Notes: a model not told the origin generated them from the letters alone. Counted from the stretch's first letter, positions 32,951 through 42,334 are shown. The stretch: DNA of 45,893 nt from Acidobacteriota bacterium (GCA_017996395.1 JAGOHA010000015.1:1-45893); one strand, 5' to 3'. Numbers and translations are program-made.

Positions 32951-33059
32951 GCCGCATTCGACGAATGCGGCCGGACGGCAGGTAAAAACGGGTGGCGGCA
33001 GCTGAGGTCGGCGCCGTGACACCTCGCCGAGCTCCAGACGCGCGTTCATCGAACGCGCG
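32951..33059. repeat. second pair of REP-like hairpins with 3-base loops
   Basis: GCCGCATTC-GAC-GAATGCGGC (32951-32971) and CGCGCGTTC-ATC-GAACGCGCG (33039-33059) are perfect 9-bp stems. They lie between the convergent AraC and GYF_2-like genes. The second matches the hairpin at 12530-12548 read on the other strand. No T-run follows either. Confidence 0.7.
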
Positions 33060-33097
33060 GTACGGATGTCCAGTGGGAGACAGCTGGTGAAAACCGC

Positions 33098-33742
33098 TCA
33101 GGCGTTTTCCACCTTGAATTTCTTCTCGAACACGAGCCGGAAGACCATCACGATGGCGATGATGAGCAACTCGGCGCTCAGGATCTCGCTCAGGATGGGC
33201 AGGAAGGGGAGGTACGGCGGGCAACCGATCAGGATCATCAGGATCCCGAGCACCACACCGATGGCGCCGGCCCGGCTGTAGCGCCAGAAGCCCCAGCGGT
33301 TGTCCTGCCGCAGCAGGTAATGGTGGTACCAGTTGATGAACACCGTCGCCCCCACGAACAAGACCAGATATTTGATGAGAACCGGCACCAGCGCCTCGGC
33401 GTATTGGCTCCAGTTCTCCAGCAGGGGGTCGTAGATGTTCGCCCAGGCGGCCGCAGCGGCTGCGAGCGGTGTGGCGACGACCAGGCCTTTCCAGTACGCG
33501 TACTCCTGGTGCTGGGCTCGGCGGGTCTCCGCCACATGGGTGGCCACCACGGGCACCAGCTCGGGGAAGTCCAGGACCTTACGCCACGCCCCGCCCGCAG
33601 CACGGATCATGCTGTCGGCCGCCAGCCGGTTGGACCGGATCATTCCCATGACCGCCGCCGTGTCCAGGCCCTGGTGAATCTTTCCGTCCACCAGCACGTC
33701 CCATCTCGCTGATGCGGTCATGCCGCCGGTCGATCCGTTCAC
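33098..33742 (-). CDS. membrane protein with N-terminal GYF_2-like (DUF4339) domain
   Basis: A 214-residue protein. Residues ~10-60 (WDVLVDGKIHQGLDTAAVMGMIRSNRLAADSMIRAAGGAWRKVLDFPEL) have the GYF_2 layout: short strand, Gly, turn, helix, then an aromatic-ended loop. Four hydrophobic helices follow, probably anchoring it in the inner membrane. GTG 33742 is preferred because GGAGG lies 6 bases upstream; ATG 33721 has no such site. The domain is common beside proteases and transporters but its ligand is unknown. Confidence 0.65.
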   Translation of the reverse strand: MNGSTGGMTASARWDVLVDGKIHQGLDTAAVMGMIRSNRLAADSMIRAAGGAWRKVLDFPELVPVVATHVAETRRAQHQEYAYWKGLVVATPLAAAAAAWANIYDPLLENWSQYAEALVPVLIKYLVLFVGATVFINWYHHYLLRQDNRWGFWRYSRAGAIGVVLGILMILIGCPPYLPFLPILSEILSAELLIIAIVMVFRLVFEKKFKVENA

Positions 33743-33963
33743 GGGCAACCTCCAGTGAGGCAGGATGTTCGGAAGCGTTTCCGGAATCATACTGGAATCA
33801 TTCTGAAAACGGAATGTTTGGTTTTGAGGCCGAATCATAACAGTGAGCTTCAGGATCAGCGGGATTCGGACTCTTCCCGCTGGTGCCGTGCTATCAGGGC
33901 GATTACAATGGCTGGGAACACTACCACAGAGTTGATGCCGAGGAACAGGCGCCGGAGGGAATT

Positions 33964-36648
33964 ATGGGTGTCCGCATGCGGTGCGGGTGTGTCCTGCTGC
34001 TGTTGACGGCGATCAGCGGAGCTTGGGGCCAGGCGACGAACGAGTACTCCGAACCAGACGATGTTGAAACCGCCGGCTCCCTCATTCTGACGGCAGACGA
34101 ATCGGGCGATGCTGAGGTGGAGGCCTGGCTGCGGCTGGATTCGCCGGGCGGGTCGGCGCGGATCTCGCCCGAACGGCTGCTGGGGCTCGTCCAACTGGCG
34201 GTGGGACAGCCGCTGGCCGACTCCCGGGTCGTGGAGAACGACGGTTTCCTTGCGGTGAGGGGGACGCTCCGGCGGTGGGCGGTGCGCGACGGTCTCATCG
34301 TCACGGGCACGGTGCGAATCGGCCCGTTGCAGGCCCTGCTGCGTGACGCGCATCAGCCGCGGCTGGAGCTGCGCCTTGGGCATCCCCGGCTGGGCTGGGT
34401 GGAGTACACGGGCTTCGAGCCGTCCCGCCGGTCCGTCGGCGGTCGGACGGAGCTGCACCACGTCGTGCGAGCGGGTGCTCCGGCGGCGATCACGGCGACC
34501 GTCCGCTGGGGCTATGACCGATGGGGACTGTGGTGGCGCCTGGCGCTGGCGGCTCTGGCCGTGCTGGCGCCCCTCAGCCTCATCCTGATCGCCCGGCGCC
34601 GGTCTCTCCGGCTGGCAGAGACCGATCCCACCGCCGCCTGGTTCGGATTCTGGCGGACATACCAGTGGGTGCTTGCAGGCGCTTGGCTGGCTTGGCTCTG
34701 GCTGGTCTTTGCCGGACGGTGGGGGACTCTGGTACAGTTCCTCGTCGGCCCGGGCCGTCCGGTCTGGCTGCTGGCGCTGGCCCTGCCGCCGGCGCTGGCC
34801 GGTGTCGCGTGCTTCCTGCCGGCGCGCGCGGTCTTCCGGCGGGTGCGCGGCATCCACCTCACGCCGGCCGAAATGGTGCGCCAGGAGTTCTGGCGGCAAC
34901 TGGCGTTCCTGGCGCCCGCCACGCTCGGGTTGGCGGGCTTGGCCTGTCTGTTTGACGACACGCCCGTTGCCTGGCTGTTCTTCGGCCTGGCGCTGCTGAG
35001 CGCCCTGGTTGGGCTCACCGGCTACGCGTGGGCCACGGGCATGACGCCGCACCAGCTCATGTCCGGCGAGCTGCGGGACCGCATGGAGGCGTTGGCCCGG
35101 CAGGCGGGTGTCACGCTCCGGCGGATCTTCGTCATGCCCGCCGGTCGCCTGCAGATCGGCAACGCCTATGCCCTGCGCGGCAGCGACGTGATCCTGACCG
35201 ACTACCTGCTGGAGCGCCTCAACCGGGCCGAGACCGACGCCGTGATCGCCCACGAGCTGGGCCATCTCACGCGCAACCATCACCGGCTGGTGGGGTGGGT
35301 GTTCGCGATCGTCTTCGGGCTCCTGTTTTTCGTGGGCGGCACCGTGTTCGCGGTCATCGACATCCTGTGGCGCGTGGCGGCGGAGGCGGCCGGGTGGGGC
35401 GGAGTGGACCGGCTGCCCGACCTGCTGGACGCAATGATCCTCATCCTGGCGCCCCTCGGTTTCGGAGCGGCGTTGTGGGGGCAACTGTTCGTCCGGCGGC
35501 GCTGCGAGCGCTCCGCCGACCGCGCGGCGGTGGCTCTCACCGGCGACCCGGAGAGCGCCATCACGGCGTTGGTGAAGCTGTCGCGCATGAATCTAGTCCC
35601 CATCCGCTGGGGATTTTGGGACGAGCAACTGGGCACCCACCCGGCGACGCTGCGGCGCGCGCAGGCCATCGCCGCCGACCACGCCATCCCGGCCGATCGG
35701 CTGGACGCGCTGCTGCGGACGCCGTCCGCGCCGGTAGCCGACGGCTACCCGGTGCCGGAAGAGATGCGCAATCCGCAGCGCCTCTTCACCTCCGAGTTCA
35801 AATCGCGTCAGGTGATGCTGAATCTGCTGGTCATGCTCGGCCTGCTCGCACTGGTGCCGGCGCTCTGGTTCCTGCGGCTGGAGACCATCGGCTGGACCGG
35901 CGCCGCCCGGTGGCTGGCCTTGGGGGCGGGGCCGCTGGTTGTGCTCGCGGTGTACCTGCTGACAGCCAATTTTACCCAACTGTCGGGGTACGGCGCGGTG
36001 CGGCGGCAGCTGGCCGGCCGGCTGCGGCGACAGGGGGTGCTCACTGCCGAAGCGGACGGCGAGTTCGTCGGCCTGGCCCCCGAAACGCATCACCGCCTCT
36101 ACGAGGGGCATTCGGTCTGGGACGTGGGATTCCTTGCCTGGAGCGATGCCGGGTTGGCCTATGCCGGTGACCAGTGCCGGTTTCTCATTCCCCGCGATGA
36201 ATTGGCCGTGGTGGCGGCGGGCGCCGGCCCGCCCGGCCTGCTGCGAACGGAAGAGCTTCGCCTATGTTGGCGCGGTCCGGACGGGCGGGAGCGGACGTGG
36301 CGGCTGACGGCGCTGGGCGGCGCTTCGCGGCTCGGGAACTCGGCACGGAGCCGAAGGCTGCGGCAGCGGCTGGCAACGTGGCTGGCCGGCCGGCAACCCG
36401 CGAGCGGCGGCCTGCTCACGGCGAGCGAGCCGCCTCCGCCGGAACTGGACGAAGTGCGCGGCGACCATCCCCGCCGGCACGTGCAGGCGGGCGGCGTCAT
36501 CTTCAGCCTGGTGGTCATCGGCTGCCTCGCGGCGGGCGCGGCCACAGCGTTCGGCATCGACGGCTGGGCTGTGCTCTACGCGCCGCTGGCTGCATCGCTG
36601 ACGTTCGTCCTGGCCATCCTGCCCATGGCGCTGTATCGCGATCGCTGA
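33964..36648 (+). CDS. large membrane M48-type zinc metallopeptidase
   Basis: An 894-residue protein with a signal peptide (CGCVLLLLTAISGAWG). A ~190-residue extracytoplasmic N-terminal domain is followed by several membrane helices. The HtpX/Ste24-like catalytic core has HELGH in DAVIAHELGHLTRNHHRL and the third zinc ligand in RRRCERSADRAAVAL. Further helices and a soluble C-terminal region follow. It is about three times longer than HtpX, with extra domains on both sides. ATG 33964 has GGAGGGA upstream. The substrate may be membrane proteins, as for HtpX, but that is inference. Confidence 0.85.
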   Translation: MGVRMRCGCVLLLLTAISGAWGQATNEYSEPDDVETAGSLILTADESGDAEVEAWLRLDSPGGSARISPERLLGLVQLAVGQPLADSRVVENDGFLAVRGTLRRWAVRDGLIVTGTVRIGPLQALLRDAHQPRLELRLGHPRLGWVEYTGFEPSRRSVGGRTELHHVVRAGAPAAITATVRWGYDRWGLWWRLALAALAVLAPLSLILIARRRSLRLAETDPTAAWFGFWRTYQWVLAGAWLAWLWLVFAGRWGTLVQFLVGPGRPVWLLALALPPALAGVACFLPARAVFRRVRGIHLTPAEMVRQEFWRQLAFLAPATLGLAGLACLFDDTPVAWLFFGLALLSALVGLTGYAWATGMTPHQLMSGELRDRMEALARQAGVTLRRIFVMPAGRLQIGNAYALRGSDVILTDYLLERLNRAETDAVIAHELGHLTRNHHRLVGWVFAIVFGLLFFVGGTVFAVIDILWRVAAEAAGWGGVDRLPDLLDAMILILAPLGFGAALWGQLFVRRRCERSADRAAVALTGDPESAITALVKLSRMNLVPIRWGFWDEQLGTHPATLRRAQAIAADHAIPADRLDALLRTPSAPVADGYPVPEEMRNPQRLFTSEFKSRQVMLNLLVMLGLLALVPALWFLRLETIGWTGAARWLALGAGPLVVLAVYLLTANFTQLSGYGAVRRQLAGRLRRQGVLTAEADGEFVGLAPETHHRLYEGHSVWDVGFLAWSDAGLAYAGDQCRFLIPRDELAVVAAGAGPPGLLRTEELRLCWRGPDGRERTWRLTALGGASRLGNSARSRRLRQRLATWLAGRQPASGGLLTASEPPPPELDEVRGDHPRRHVQAGGVIFSLVVIGCLAAGAATAFGIDGWAVLYAPLAASLTFVLAILPMALYRDR

Positions 36649-36942
36649 GCGGTGTCCGCGGCGCACCCACTGCATACTCCAACGAGGCATGAGGCTCATG
36701 CGTGCTCGTAATTCGTCATCGTAATCGTAATCGCGGCTCGGGACTCGGAGCTTATTCCCGAACATCGGACAGCGGACTTCGGACTTTCCAACCTTCCAAC
36801 CTTCCAACCTTCCAACCTTCCAACCTTCCAACCTTCCAACCCTTAAACAATCCTCAGAACAATAGCTGAAAAGTCCACTCGGTCGCGCAGGCAGTCTGTC
36901 CGAAGATGAGGGTTCCTGCAGACGGCTCGCGCGCGACGAGTC
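36649..36942. repeat. repeat-rich intergenic spacer with GTAATC units and seven TTCCAACC octamers
   Basis: After the M48 gene the spacer carries a short GTAATC array (about 36708-36733), a GGGACTCGG segment, and exactly seven TTCCAACC units at 36786-36841. Translations of this region are low-complexity and no gene is supported. The GTAATC motif is shared with the spacer at 12.3 kb. Confidence 0.88.
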
Positions 36943-37143
36943 ATGTTATTCCACGACAGGTCGTCCCATGTCAATGGACACTCATCCCGTCCTGATCTCC
37001 TCTGGGAACCTACCCTTGAGATGTTTCCGCCGGTTTTCGTACTGAATGGAAGCAGTCGATTCCACCAGCGCCCCGCACGGCCCGGAAATGGAAAGCCGCC
37101 GCGGGACCCAAAGGCCGGATCCGCAACCGGTCGGGAGGAAGCC

Positions 37144-38538
37144 GTGGAGATACGGGAGACGGGGGAGCGATCGTTCCGTGCTCGATTATGGCGGCGTTGC
37201 TTCATCAGACAGATGCTGGTGGTGGGATTCCTGGCGGTGACCCATTCGACGGCCCAGGTCGCCGAGCCCGTAGCGACCCTGATCGGGTGGCAGGTGGAGC
37301 AACTGGAGCAGGCGTTCATCAACCGGGACCTGTCGGCCATCCAGCCCCTGCTGGACAAGGAATTCCAGATCGCCGGCCAGCAGGGCGACACCGCTCGGCT
37401 GGTGCTGCAGGCTGCGATGGACCAGCTCCACCAGCTCGAGGCCATTCGGGTCACGGACATTCAGCCGCACCCGGCGGGATACCGGGTGACGGTGGACGTG
37501 CAGATGTACGGACTCGCCATGGAGCGAGACCTGGTGCTATCGCCGTCGTTCCGAGTCCTGGAATTGAATCTGTTTCAGGTGGAGTTCCGGATCCTGGTCA
37601 GTTGGGAACCCCTGATGGCGGCGCCGCCTCCGGTCATTGCCGATCGCTTCCGCCTGGCCGCCAACCTGGTGCTTGTCGAGAACGTGCGCGTCAACGGTGT
37701 GAGCGGCAGCATGATCCTGGACACCGGCACCAGTACGATGCTGTTGAACCTCCCGCGGCTCGATGAGGGGAGTGTCCGGCCGGCGGCCGATCACGGCGTC
37801 CTGGGCGGCGCCGGGGGGACCACCCGAGCGGTGAAACGTGTCTGGGTGAGCGAATTCGCCTGGCAGGATCTTCGTCTCGGCCGGTTCGAAACCATCGGGA
37901 TGGATCTGACGCATCTGGAAAAACAGCTTGGCTGTCCCATCCTCGGGATCATCGGCTTCCGGACCATCCGGCAGTATGACCTGACCGTGGACTACGACCG
38001 GCAGGAGGTAACGCTGTGCCGCCTCGAGGCCGGCGGCGAGCGGCTTGACGCCCGGCAGTGCCCGGCCGACGCCATCCGCTTGCCGTTCGAGCTGGCCGGT
38101 CCGCTGCCCGTGATTCCGGTTACCATCGGCGGCGAGCAGCTTCGCTTCGGAGTGGACACAGGCGCCACGGCGATCGTGATCGACCGATCGGTGGATCTCC
38201 GCCTCAGCCGTGCGCAATACCGCGAACTGGATCGGAGCTTCTATGTCGGCGTCGACAACCAAAGCCGGATGACCCGCCGGCTGCAGCTGCACCGGACCCG
38301 GGTCGGATCGACGGATTTTGACGGCATGATCGCGGTGGTGGGGGATCTGGCGCACCTGCGTCGGGACTTCGGGATCCGGCTCGACGGGCTGTTGGGGTAC
38401 GAATTTCTGTGCCGGCGGCCCATGACCCTCAACTTCATCAAGCAGGAGCTGTGGATCGGCACCGGGTTGATGGCGCGCGACACCCGGCAGGGAGTGCCGG
38501 TCGCCACGTCAGAGCGGCAACCCATGGTGACGCGTTAG
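37144..38538 (+). CDS. secreted retropepsin-like aspartyl protease with two DTG motifs
   Basis: GTG 37144 follows GGGAGG by 5 bases and gives 464 residues with a signal peptide (MLVVGFLAVTHSTAQ) behind a long basic n-region. Residues ~45-145 look NTF2/SnoaL-like (LEQAFINRDLSAIQPLLDKEF). Two retropepsin-like halves follow, with active-site DTGTS at Asp193 and DTGAT at Asp338. Retropepsins are normally dimers with one DTG per chain; here a single chain could make the whole active site. A longer reading to 36943 has no ribosome-binding site. Likely periplasmic. Confidence 0.82.
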   Translation: MEIRETGERSFRARLWRRCFIRQMLVVGFLAVTHSTAQVAEPVATLIGWQVEQLEQAFINRDLSAIQPLLDKEFQIAGQQGDTARLVLQAAMDQLHQLEAIRVTDIQPHPAGYRVTVDVQMYGLAMERDLVLSPSFRVLELNLFQVEFRILVSWEPLMAAPPPVIADRFRLAANLVLVENVRVNGVSGSMILDTGTSTMLLNLPRLDEGSVRPAADHGVLGGAGGTTRAVKRVWVSEFAWQDLRLGRFETIGMDLTHLEKQLGCPILGIIGFRTIRQYDLTVDYDRQEVTLCRLEAGGERLDARQCPADAIRLPFELAGPLPVIPVTIGGEQLRFGVDTGATAIVIDRSVDLRLSRAQYRELDRSFYVGVDNQSRMTRRLQLHRTRVGSTDFDGMIAVVGDLAHLRRDFGIRLDGLLGYEFLCRRPMTLNFIKQELWIGTGLMARDTRQGVPVATSERQPMVTR

Positions 38539-38550
38539 GCGCGCCGCCCG

Positions 38551-39807
38551 TCACATGGCCAGTTCCGATTTCAGTTGGGAGTATTCCTGGTAGTACCAGA
38601 ACAGCAGTTCCGACACCTGCGGGTCCGGCCAGGGGAAGCCGGCCGGCACAGGACCGATCGCCGCGGGGGGGAGTCCGCCGGGATTGAGGACGGCCAGGCG
38701 GGTGAGCATCTCGGGCCCCAGCGGAGTCACGGGATGCGGGGCCGGCGTCCAGTCGACGGCTGCCAGTGCCGCAGGGGTGAATGGCGGCAGGCGGCGCGCC
38801 TGCATGTTCACCGATTCCGGCAGGCGGGACACGCCGTCCCGGACCGGAATCCGATAGGTGCGGCCCGCGCGCAGCATGGTGCCGCGCATGCCGTTGGCCG
38901 CCTGGATGGCACGAACGCTCACGCCGTACCGGCGAGCCAGATGTCCCAGCGTCTGGCCGCTGCGGACCCGGTGGTTGACGTAGACGACGGGCGGTTTGAT
39001 CTTGCCCTGTTCCAGAAGCGGCTTGTAGGCGCGGATCCCCGCCTCCTGGGCGCGGCGGTTGTAAAAGCGAACGTGATAATGGTTGCGATGCTTGGGTACG
39101 TGCCGGACCACCGACAGGCCGGTGCCGTGCGGAACCTGGAACACGTCGCGCAGCCAGTCCCGGTCCTCGCCGATAGAGACCGCGTAATCGTACAGGAGGC
39201 GCTGAATGCTGCGGTCCAGCAGGATGGTCTCGACGTCGGTGTGCACCACCAGTGCCCGGACCAGCGCCCAGTTGCGGGGCAGGTCCAGGTTGCGCGCTGT
39301 GCCGTTGCTGTGCCACGCGCCCTGGCCCTTCTTGAAATAGAAGCCGAGATCCGCGTCGCGGCCGGCCTGATGGGTCTGATGCCGGTTGAGACGCCCGCCG
39401 TCGTCCTCGCTGATGTCCCCGATGTGGAGGGGGTGGGAATCCGGGTATAGGTCGTGAACGGCCCTGATGGCGGTCTCCACGAAGGCGATGGTCTCCTCGG
39501 TACCCCAGGATTCATCCGGGTTAACCACATCCCAGAGCGGACCCGAGGACATCTGGCGGCCGTTCAGGAGGACGCCGCCGCTGGGGAAACCGATGGAAAC
39601 GGAGCCGAGGGCGGCGGTGTCTTCGGCGATGAGCCGGCTGAGCTGCTCATCGCTGAGGTCCACCATGTCGGTGGGCGGGTGGGCGATGAACGCGAGTTCA
39701 GGGATGGCGGCGGGGGTGGTGACGGTGCTTTCGAGCAGGGCGGGGGGAAGGGTATAGGCGGGCGAAAGGAGACTCAGCAGGGTGATGACCAGTCGCCAAC
39801 CATTCAT
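38551..39807 (-). CDS. secreted MepA-like (LAS/M74) murein endopeptidase with LysM domain
   Basis: The 418-residue product starts with a signal peptide. Its catalytic domain has the LAS metallopeptidase pattern: PLHIGDISEDDGG, HQTHQAGRDADLGFYF (zinc His and Asp) and HRNHYHVRF (zinc and catalytic His), as in penicillin-insensitive endopeptidase MepA. A LysM domain follows (VNHRVRSGQTLGHLARRYGVSVRAIQAANG), then a Pro-rich tail. It should cut peptide cross-links in peptidoglycan. Length exceeds MepA because of LysM and tail. Its SD (AGGAGG) is about 13 bases from ATG 39807, longer than ideal. Confidence 0.87.
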   Translation of the reverse strand: MNGWRLVITLLSLLSPAYTLPPALLESTVTTPAAIPELAFIAHPPTDMVDLSDEQLSRLIAEDTAALGSVSIGFPSGGVLLNGRQMSSGPLWDVVNPDESWGTEETIAFVETAIRAVHDLYPDSHPLHIGDISEDDGGRLNRHQTHQAGRDADLGFYFKKGQGAWHSNGTARNLDLPRNWALVRALVVHTDVETILLDRSIQRLLYDYAVSIGEDRDWLRDVFQVPHGTGLSVVRHVPKHRNHYHVRFYNRRAQEAGIRAYKPLLEQGKIKPPVVYVNHRVRSGQTLGHLARRYGVSVRAIQAANGMRGTMLRAGRTYRIPVRDGVSRLPESVNMQARRLPPFTPAALAAVDWTPAPHPVTPLGPEMLTRLAVLNPGGLPPAAIGPVPAGFPWPDPQVSELLFWYYQEYSQLKSELAM

Positions 39808-40009
39808 GGTGCCGCGCCTGCCTCCTGGTTACGGTTCGTCCGTCGCCGATGCTCGAAGGAGAAATATTAAACGAGCGAAAACCGGATGTCTAATAAAAAT
39901 TGAAAAAGTGTCCCATTAAATTACAGCCGGGGCTCAGTAAAAAATGTTGCTTGAACCGTTCGATTTCTGTTATTCCGGACACAGACAGTCCGGTTGAGTG
40001 AAGCAGCCC
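39808..40009. other. AT-rich intergenic region between MepA-like and FkbH-like genes
   Basis: About 200 bases of low-GC sequence serve two divergent genes. A CCGGAC / GTCCGG hairpin (39976-39995 area) lies just before the FkbH-like start. No promoter could be picked out with confidence. Confidence 0.4.
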
Positions 40010-42244
40010 ATGACAGACAGCGCGATCCGCGACGACACGGAGTTAGTACTCAGCCGCTACCTGGTGGCGGTGGAAATATCGGACGACCTGATCTTCTGCG
40101 GGCACGCCGTCTTCGGGCGCCGCCGGCTGCTGGATCGCCACATGATGTCGCTGCTCGGCTTCTTCCGGCCGCCGCAGACTCCTGCATCGGCCGTGGCCGA
40201 ATACCTGCGCCGGAATCCGCGGCTGGCCGTGACGGAAGGTCTGCCGGAGCTGGTGCACCGGATCATCCGGGGTTATGTGGAGGACGGAATCCTCGTGCCG
40301 GCCGATCAGGATGAGCCGACCGCCGTCGCGGAGCGACTGGGACGCACCTACGGACGCGACGCCGACGGGGCGTTCGGCGTCGACGCCATCGAGGACGCAT
40401 TCATGCCGGTCCTGCCGGAGCGATTGGACCGGCCGTCGCCGGCGGGGGACAGCGAGCCGCTGACGATCCTGCTCCTGGGCTGGTGCGCGGTCCAGTCGCT
40501 GCGGCCGGTGCTGGCGGCGGCGGCCGCCGCCCGCGGCTTCCAGGCGGCGATCCAGGTGGGATTTCCCGACGATGTCCATCTCATCGACGCGCTGGCGCCG
40601 GACGTGACGGTCCTGCAGTTGAGCCACCGGCTGATCCTGGCGCCGGTGCTGGACGGTCTGCACCTGCTGCCACCGGAAGAGCTCGAGGACCGCATCACCG
40701 GTGCCGAGGCCGCCATCCGGTCGGCCGTGGAGAAGGCTGCCGCGCGGACCGGTTCCCGGCTGCTGCTGGTCCAGGGAATCGCCGCGCCCCAGGTCTCGCC
40801 GTTCGGCGCAGCCGATTTCCGCCATGCGCCGAATGTCAGCGATGTGGTGTTTCGGCTGAACCGGACCGCCCGCGAGGCGACGGCGCGGCACCCGGACGCC
40901 CTGTTCGTGGACGAGGAGGCGATCGCCGCCTCGTTCGGCAAGCGATGGCTGATGGACGACCTGGTGTCCACCTTCAGCCATCATGGCCTGTTGGGGTACC
41001 CGCCTGGTGGCGCAGCAATCGACGCGCCGGCAGATACGGCGGAGACAAGTGAGCAGCCGGAGCCGCTGCCGGATGAGGCGCAGCGGACTCGCTTCCACCG
41101 GCTGATGAGCGGCGCCTACCTGGACCTGTACGAGATCTGGCGAGGCCGCGACGCGATCCGCTGCGTGATCACGGATCTGGACGGGACGCTCTGGCCCGGC
41201 CGCATCGCCGACGAGTCTTTCGACTTCAACGATGAACGGTTGGTGGTCCCGCTCATGTACGGCTGGTACGCCGGGCTGCACCAGGCGCTGCAGGTGCTCC
41301 GTCGCCGCGGCATCGTCCTGGCCGCCGTGTCGAAAAACGATCCGGGCGTGCTGGCCAAGTGGCGGCCGGACCGGCTGCCGCTGGGCCTGGGCGTCCGCGC
41401 CGAGGAGCGAGGCCATCTGCTGCGGCCTGACGACTTCGTCGCCGTGCGCCTGGCGTGGGAGCCCAAGAGCGCGGTCATCCGGCGGCTGACGAAAGAGCTC
41501 GGGGTGTCGCCCGGACAAGTGGCGTTCATCGACGACCACCCTGTGGAACGGGAGGAGGTGCGCCAGACGCTCCCCGACGTGCTGGTGCTCGGCGATGACA
41601 TGGCGCGGGTGCGGGAGGTCCTGCTCACCTCACCCCGATTCCAGGTGCTCGATGTCAGCCCCGAGGCGAGACGACGCACCGAGACCACCCGCGCCCGGCT
41701 GGAGCGGGAGGCTGCCCGGACGGTGGCCCCCGATGCCGGCGCGTTCCTGAAAAGCCTGGAGGTCCGCTGCATGGTCCGGGTGGAACGGGACACCGCGCGG
41801 GCGGCGCGGATCAGCGAGCTGCTCCGGCGGACCAACCAGTTCGCCACCACGGCGCAGCGCCCCTCGGCGGCGGAGCTGGCGGCGTTGATGGGGCGGGACG
41901 GGGCGGCCGTGGTCTCGCTCCACGTACGGGACCGGTTTGCCGATTACGGGCTCGTGGGCGCCGCGGTGGTGGAGGGGACGGCGATCACGGCGTTTGCCAT
42001 CTCCTGCCGCGTCATCGGACTCGAAGCGGAGATCCCCCTCCTGCGTCGGGCGCTGGAGCTGGCCGGGCGGGGCGGCGGCTCAGTGCACGTGCCGTTTACG
42101 CCGACGGAACGGAACCTGCCGGCGCGGCGGCTGTTCATTCTGCCGGGATTTTCGGCCCGCGCGGATGGCACCGGATTCCTCTTCGATCTGGCACACCAAC
42201 CGCCGCCGGCCGATCCGCCCCACCTGCACGTCCTCGAGGAGTGA
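40010..42244 (+). CDS. FkbH-like HAD-family protein with PqqD/RRE-like N-terminal region and GNAT C-terminus
   Basis: A 744-residue protein. The central HAD domain has DLDGT in CVITDLDGTLWPG, the SKND motif in LAAVSKNDPGVL, and IDDHPVEREEV, all FkbH hallmarks. An SGNH-like region precedes it and a GNAT-like region (RRTNQFATTA ... RFADYGLVG) follows. FkbH-type enzymes load glyceryl units onto carrier proteins in polyketide pathways, but no carrier, ketosynthase or other biosynthetic gene is here. The first ~100 residues (YLVAVEISDDLIFCGHAVFG ... VEDGILVP) resemble the PqqD/RRE winged-helix arrangement, unusual for the family. ATG 40010 or GTG 39998 could be the start; neither has a strong SD. 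Confidence 0.8.
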   Translation: MTDSAIRDDTELVLSRYLVAVEISDDLIFCGHAVFGRRRLLDRHMMSLLGFFRPPQTPASAVAEYLRRNPRLAVTEGLPELVHRIIRGYVEDGILVPADQDEPTAVAERLGRTYGRDADGAFGVDAIEDAFMPVLPERLDRPSPAGDSEPLTILLLGWCAVQSLRPVLAAAAAARGFQAAIQVGFPDDVHLIDALAPDVTVLQLSHRLILAPVLDGLHLLPPEELEDRITGAEAAIRSAVEKAAARTGSRLLLVQGIAAPQVSPFGAADFRHAPNVSDVVFRLNRTAREATARHPDALFVDEEAIAASFGKRWLMDDLVSTFSHHGLLGYPPGGAAIDAPADTAETSEQPEPLPDEAQRTRFHRLMSGAYLDLYEIWRGRDAIRCVITDLDGTLWPGRIADESFDFNDERLVVPLMYGWYAGLHQALQVLRRRGIVLAAVSKNDPGVLAKWRPDRLPLGLGVRAEERGHLLRPDDFVAVRLAWEPKSAVIRRLTKELGVSPGQVAFIDDHPVEREEVRQTLPDVLVLGDDMARVREVLLTSPRFQVLDVSPEARRRTETTRARLEREAARTVAPDAGAFLKSLEVRCMVRVERDTARAARISELLRRTNQFATTAQRPSAAELAALMGRDGAAVVSLHVRDRFADYGLVGAAVVEGTAITAFAISCRVIGLEAEIPLLRRALELAGRGGGSVHVPFTPTERNLPARRLFILPGFSARADGTGFLFDLAHQPPPADPPHLHVLEE

Positions 42245-42306
42245 TCGAAAACCGGTCACGCGGCTGACGGCCTGCGCGTCCGGCCCGGGCAGGGGCGCGT
42301 GGCCAT

Positions 42307-42334
42307 GGTGAACCGACGGTTCACCTGATATACT
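42307..42334 (+). promoter_or_regulatory. palindrome next to an extended -10, upstream of the AsmA-like gene
   Basis: GGTGAACC-GAC-GGTTCACC (42307-42325) is a perfect 8-bp inverted repeat. Immediately after it is TGATATACT, a near-consensus extended -10 (TGnTATAAT). The palindrome sits over the -35 zone, which suits a repressor operator. It could instead be a hairpin ending the FkbH-like transcript, though no T-run follows. Confidence 0.5.
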
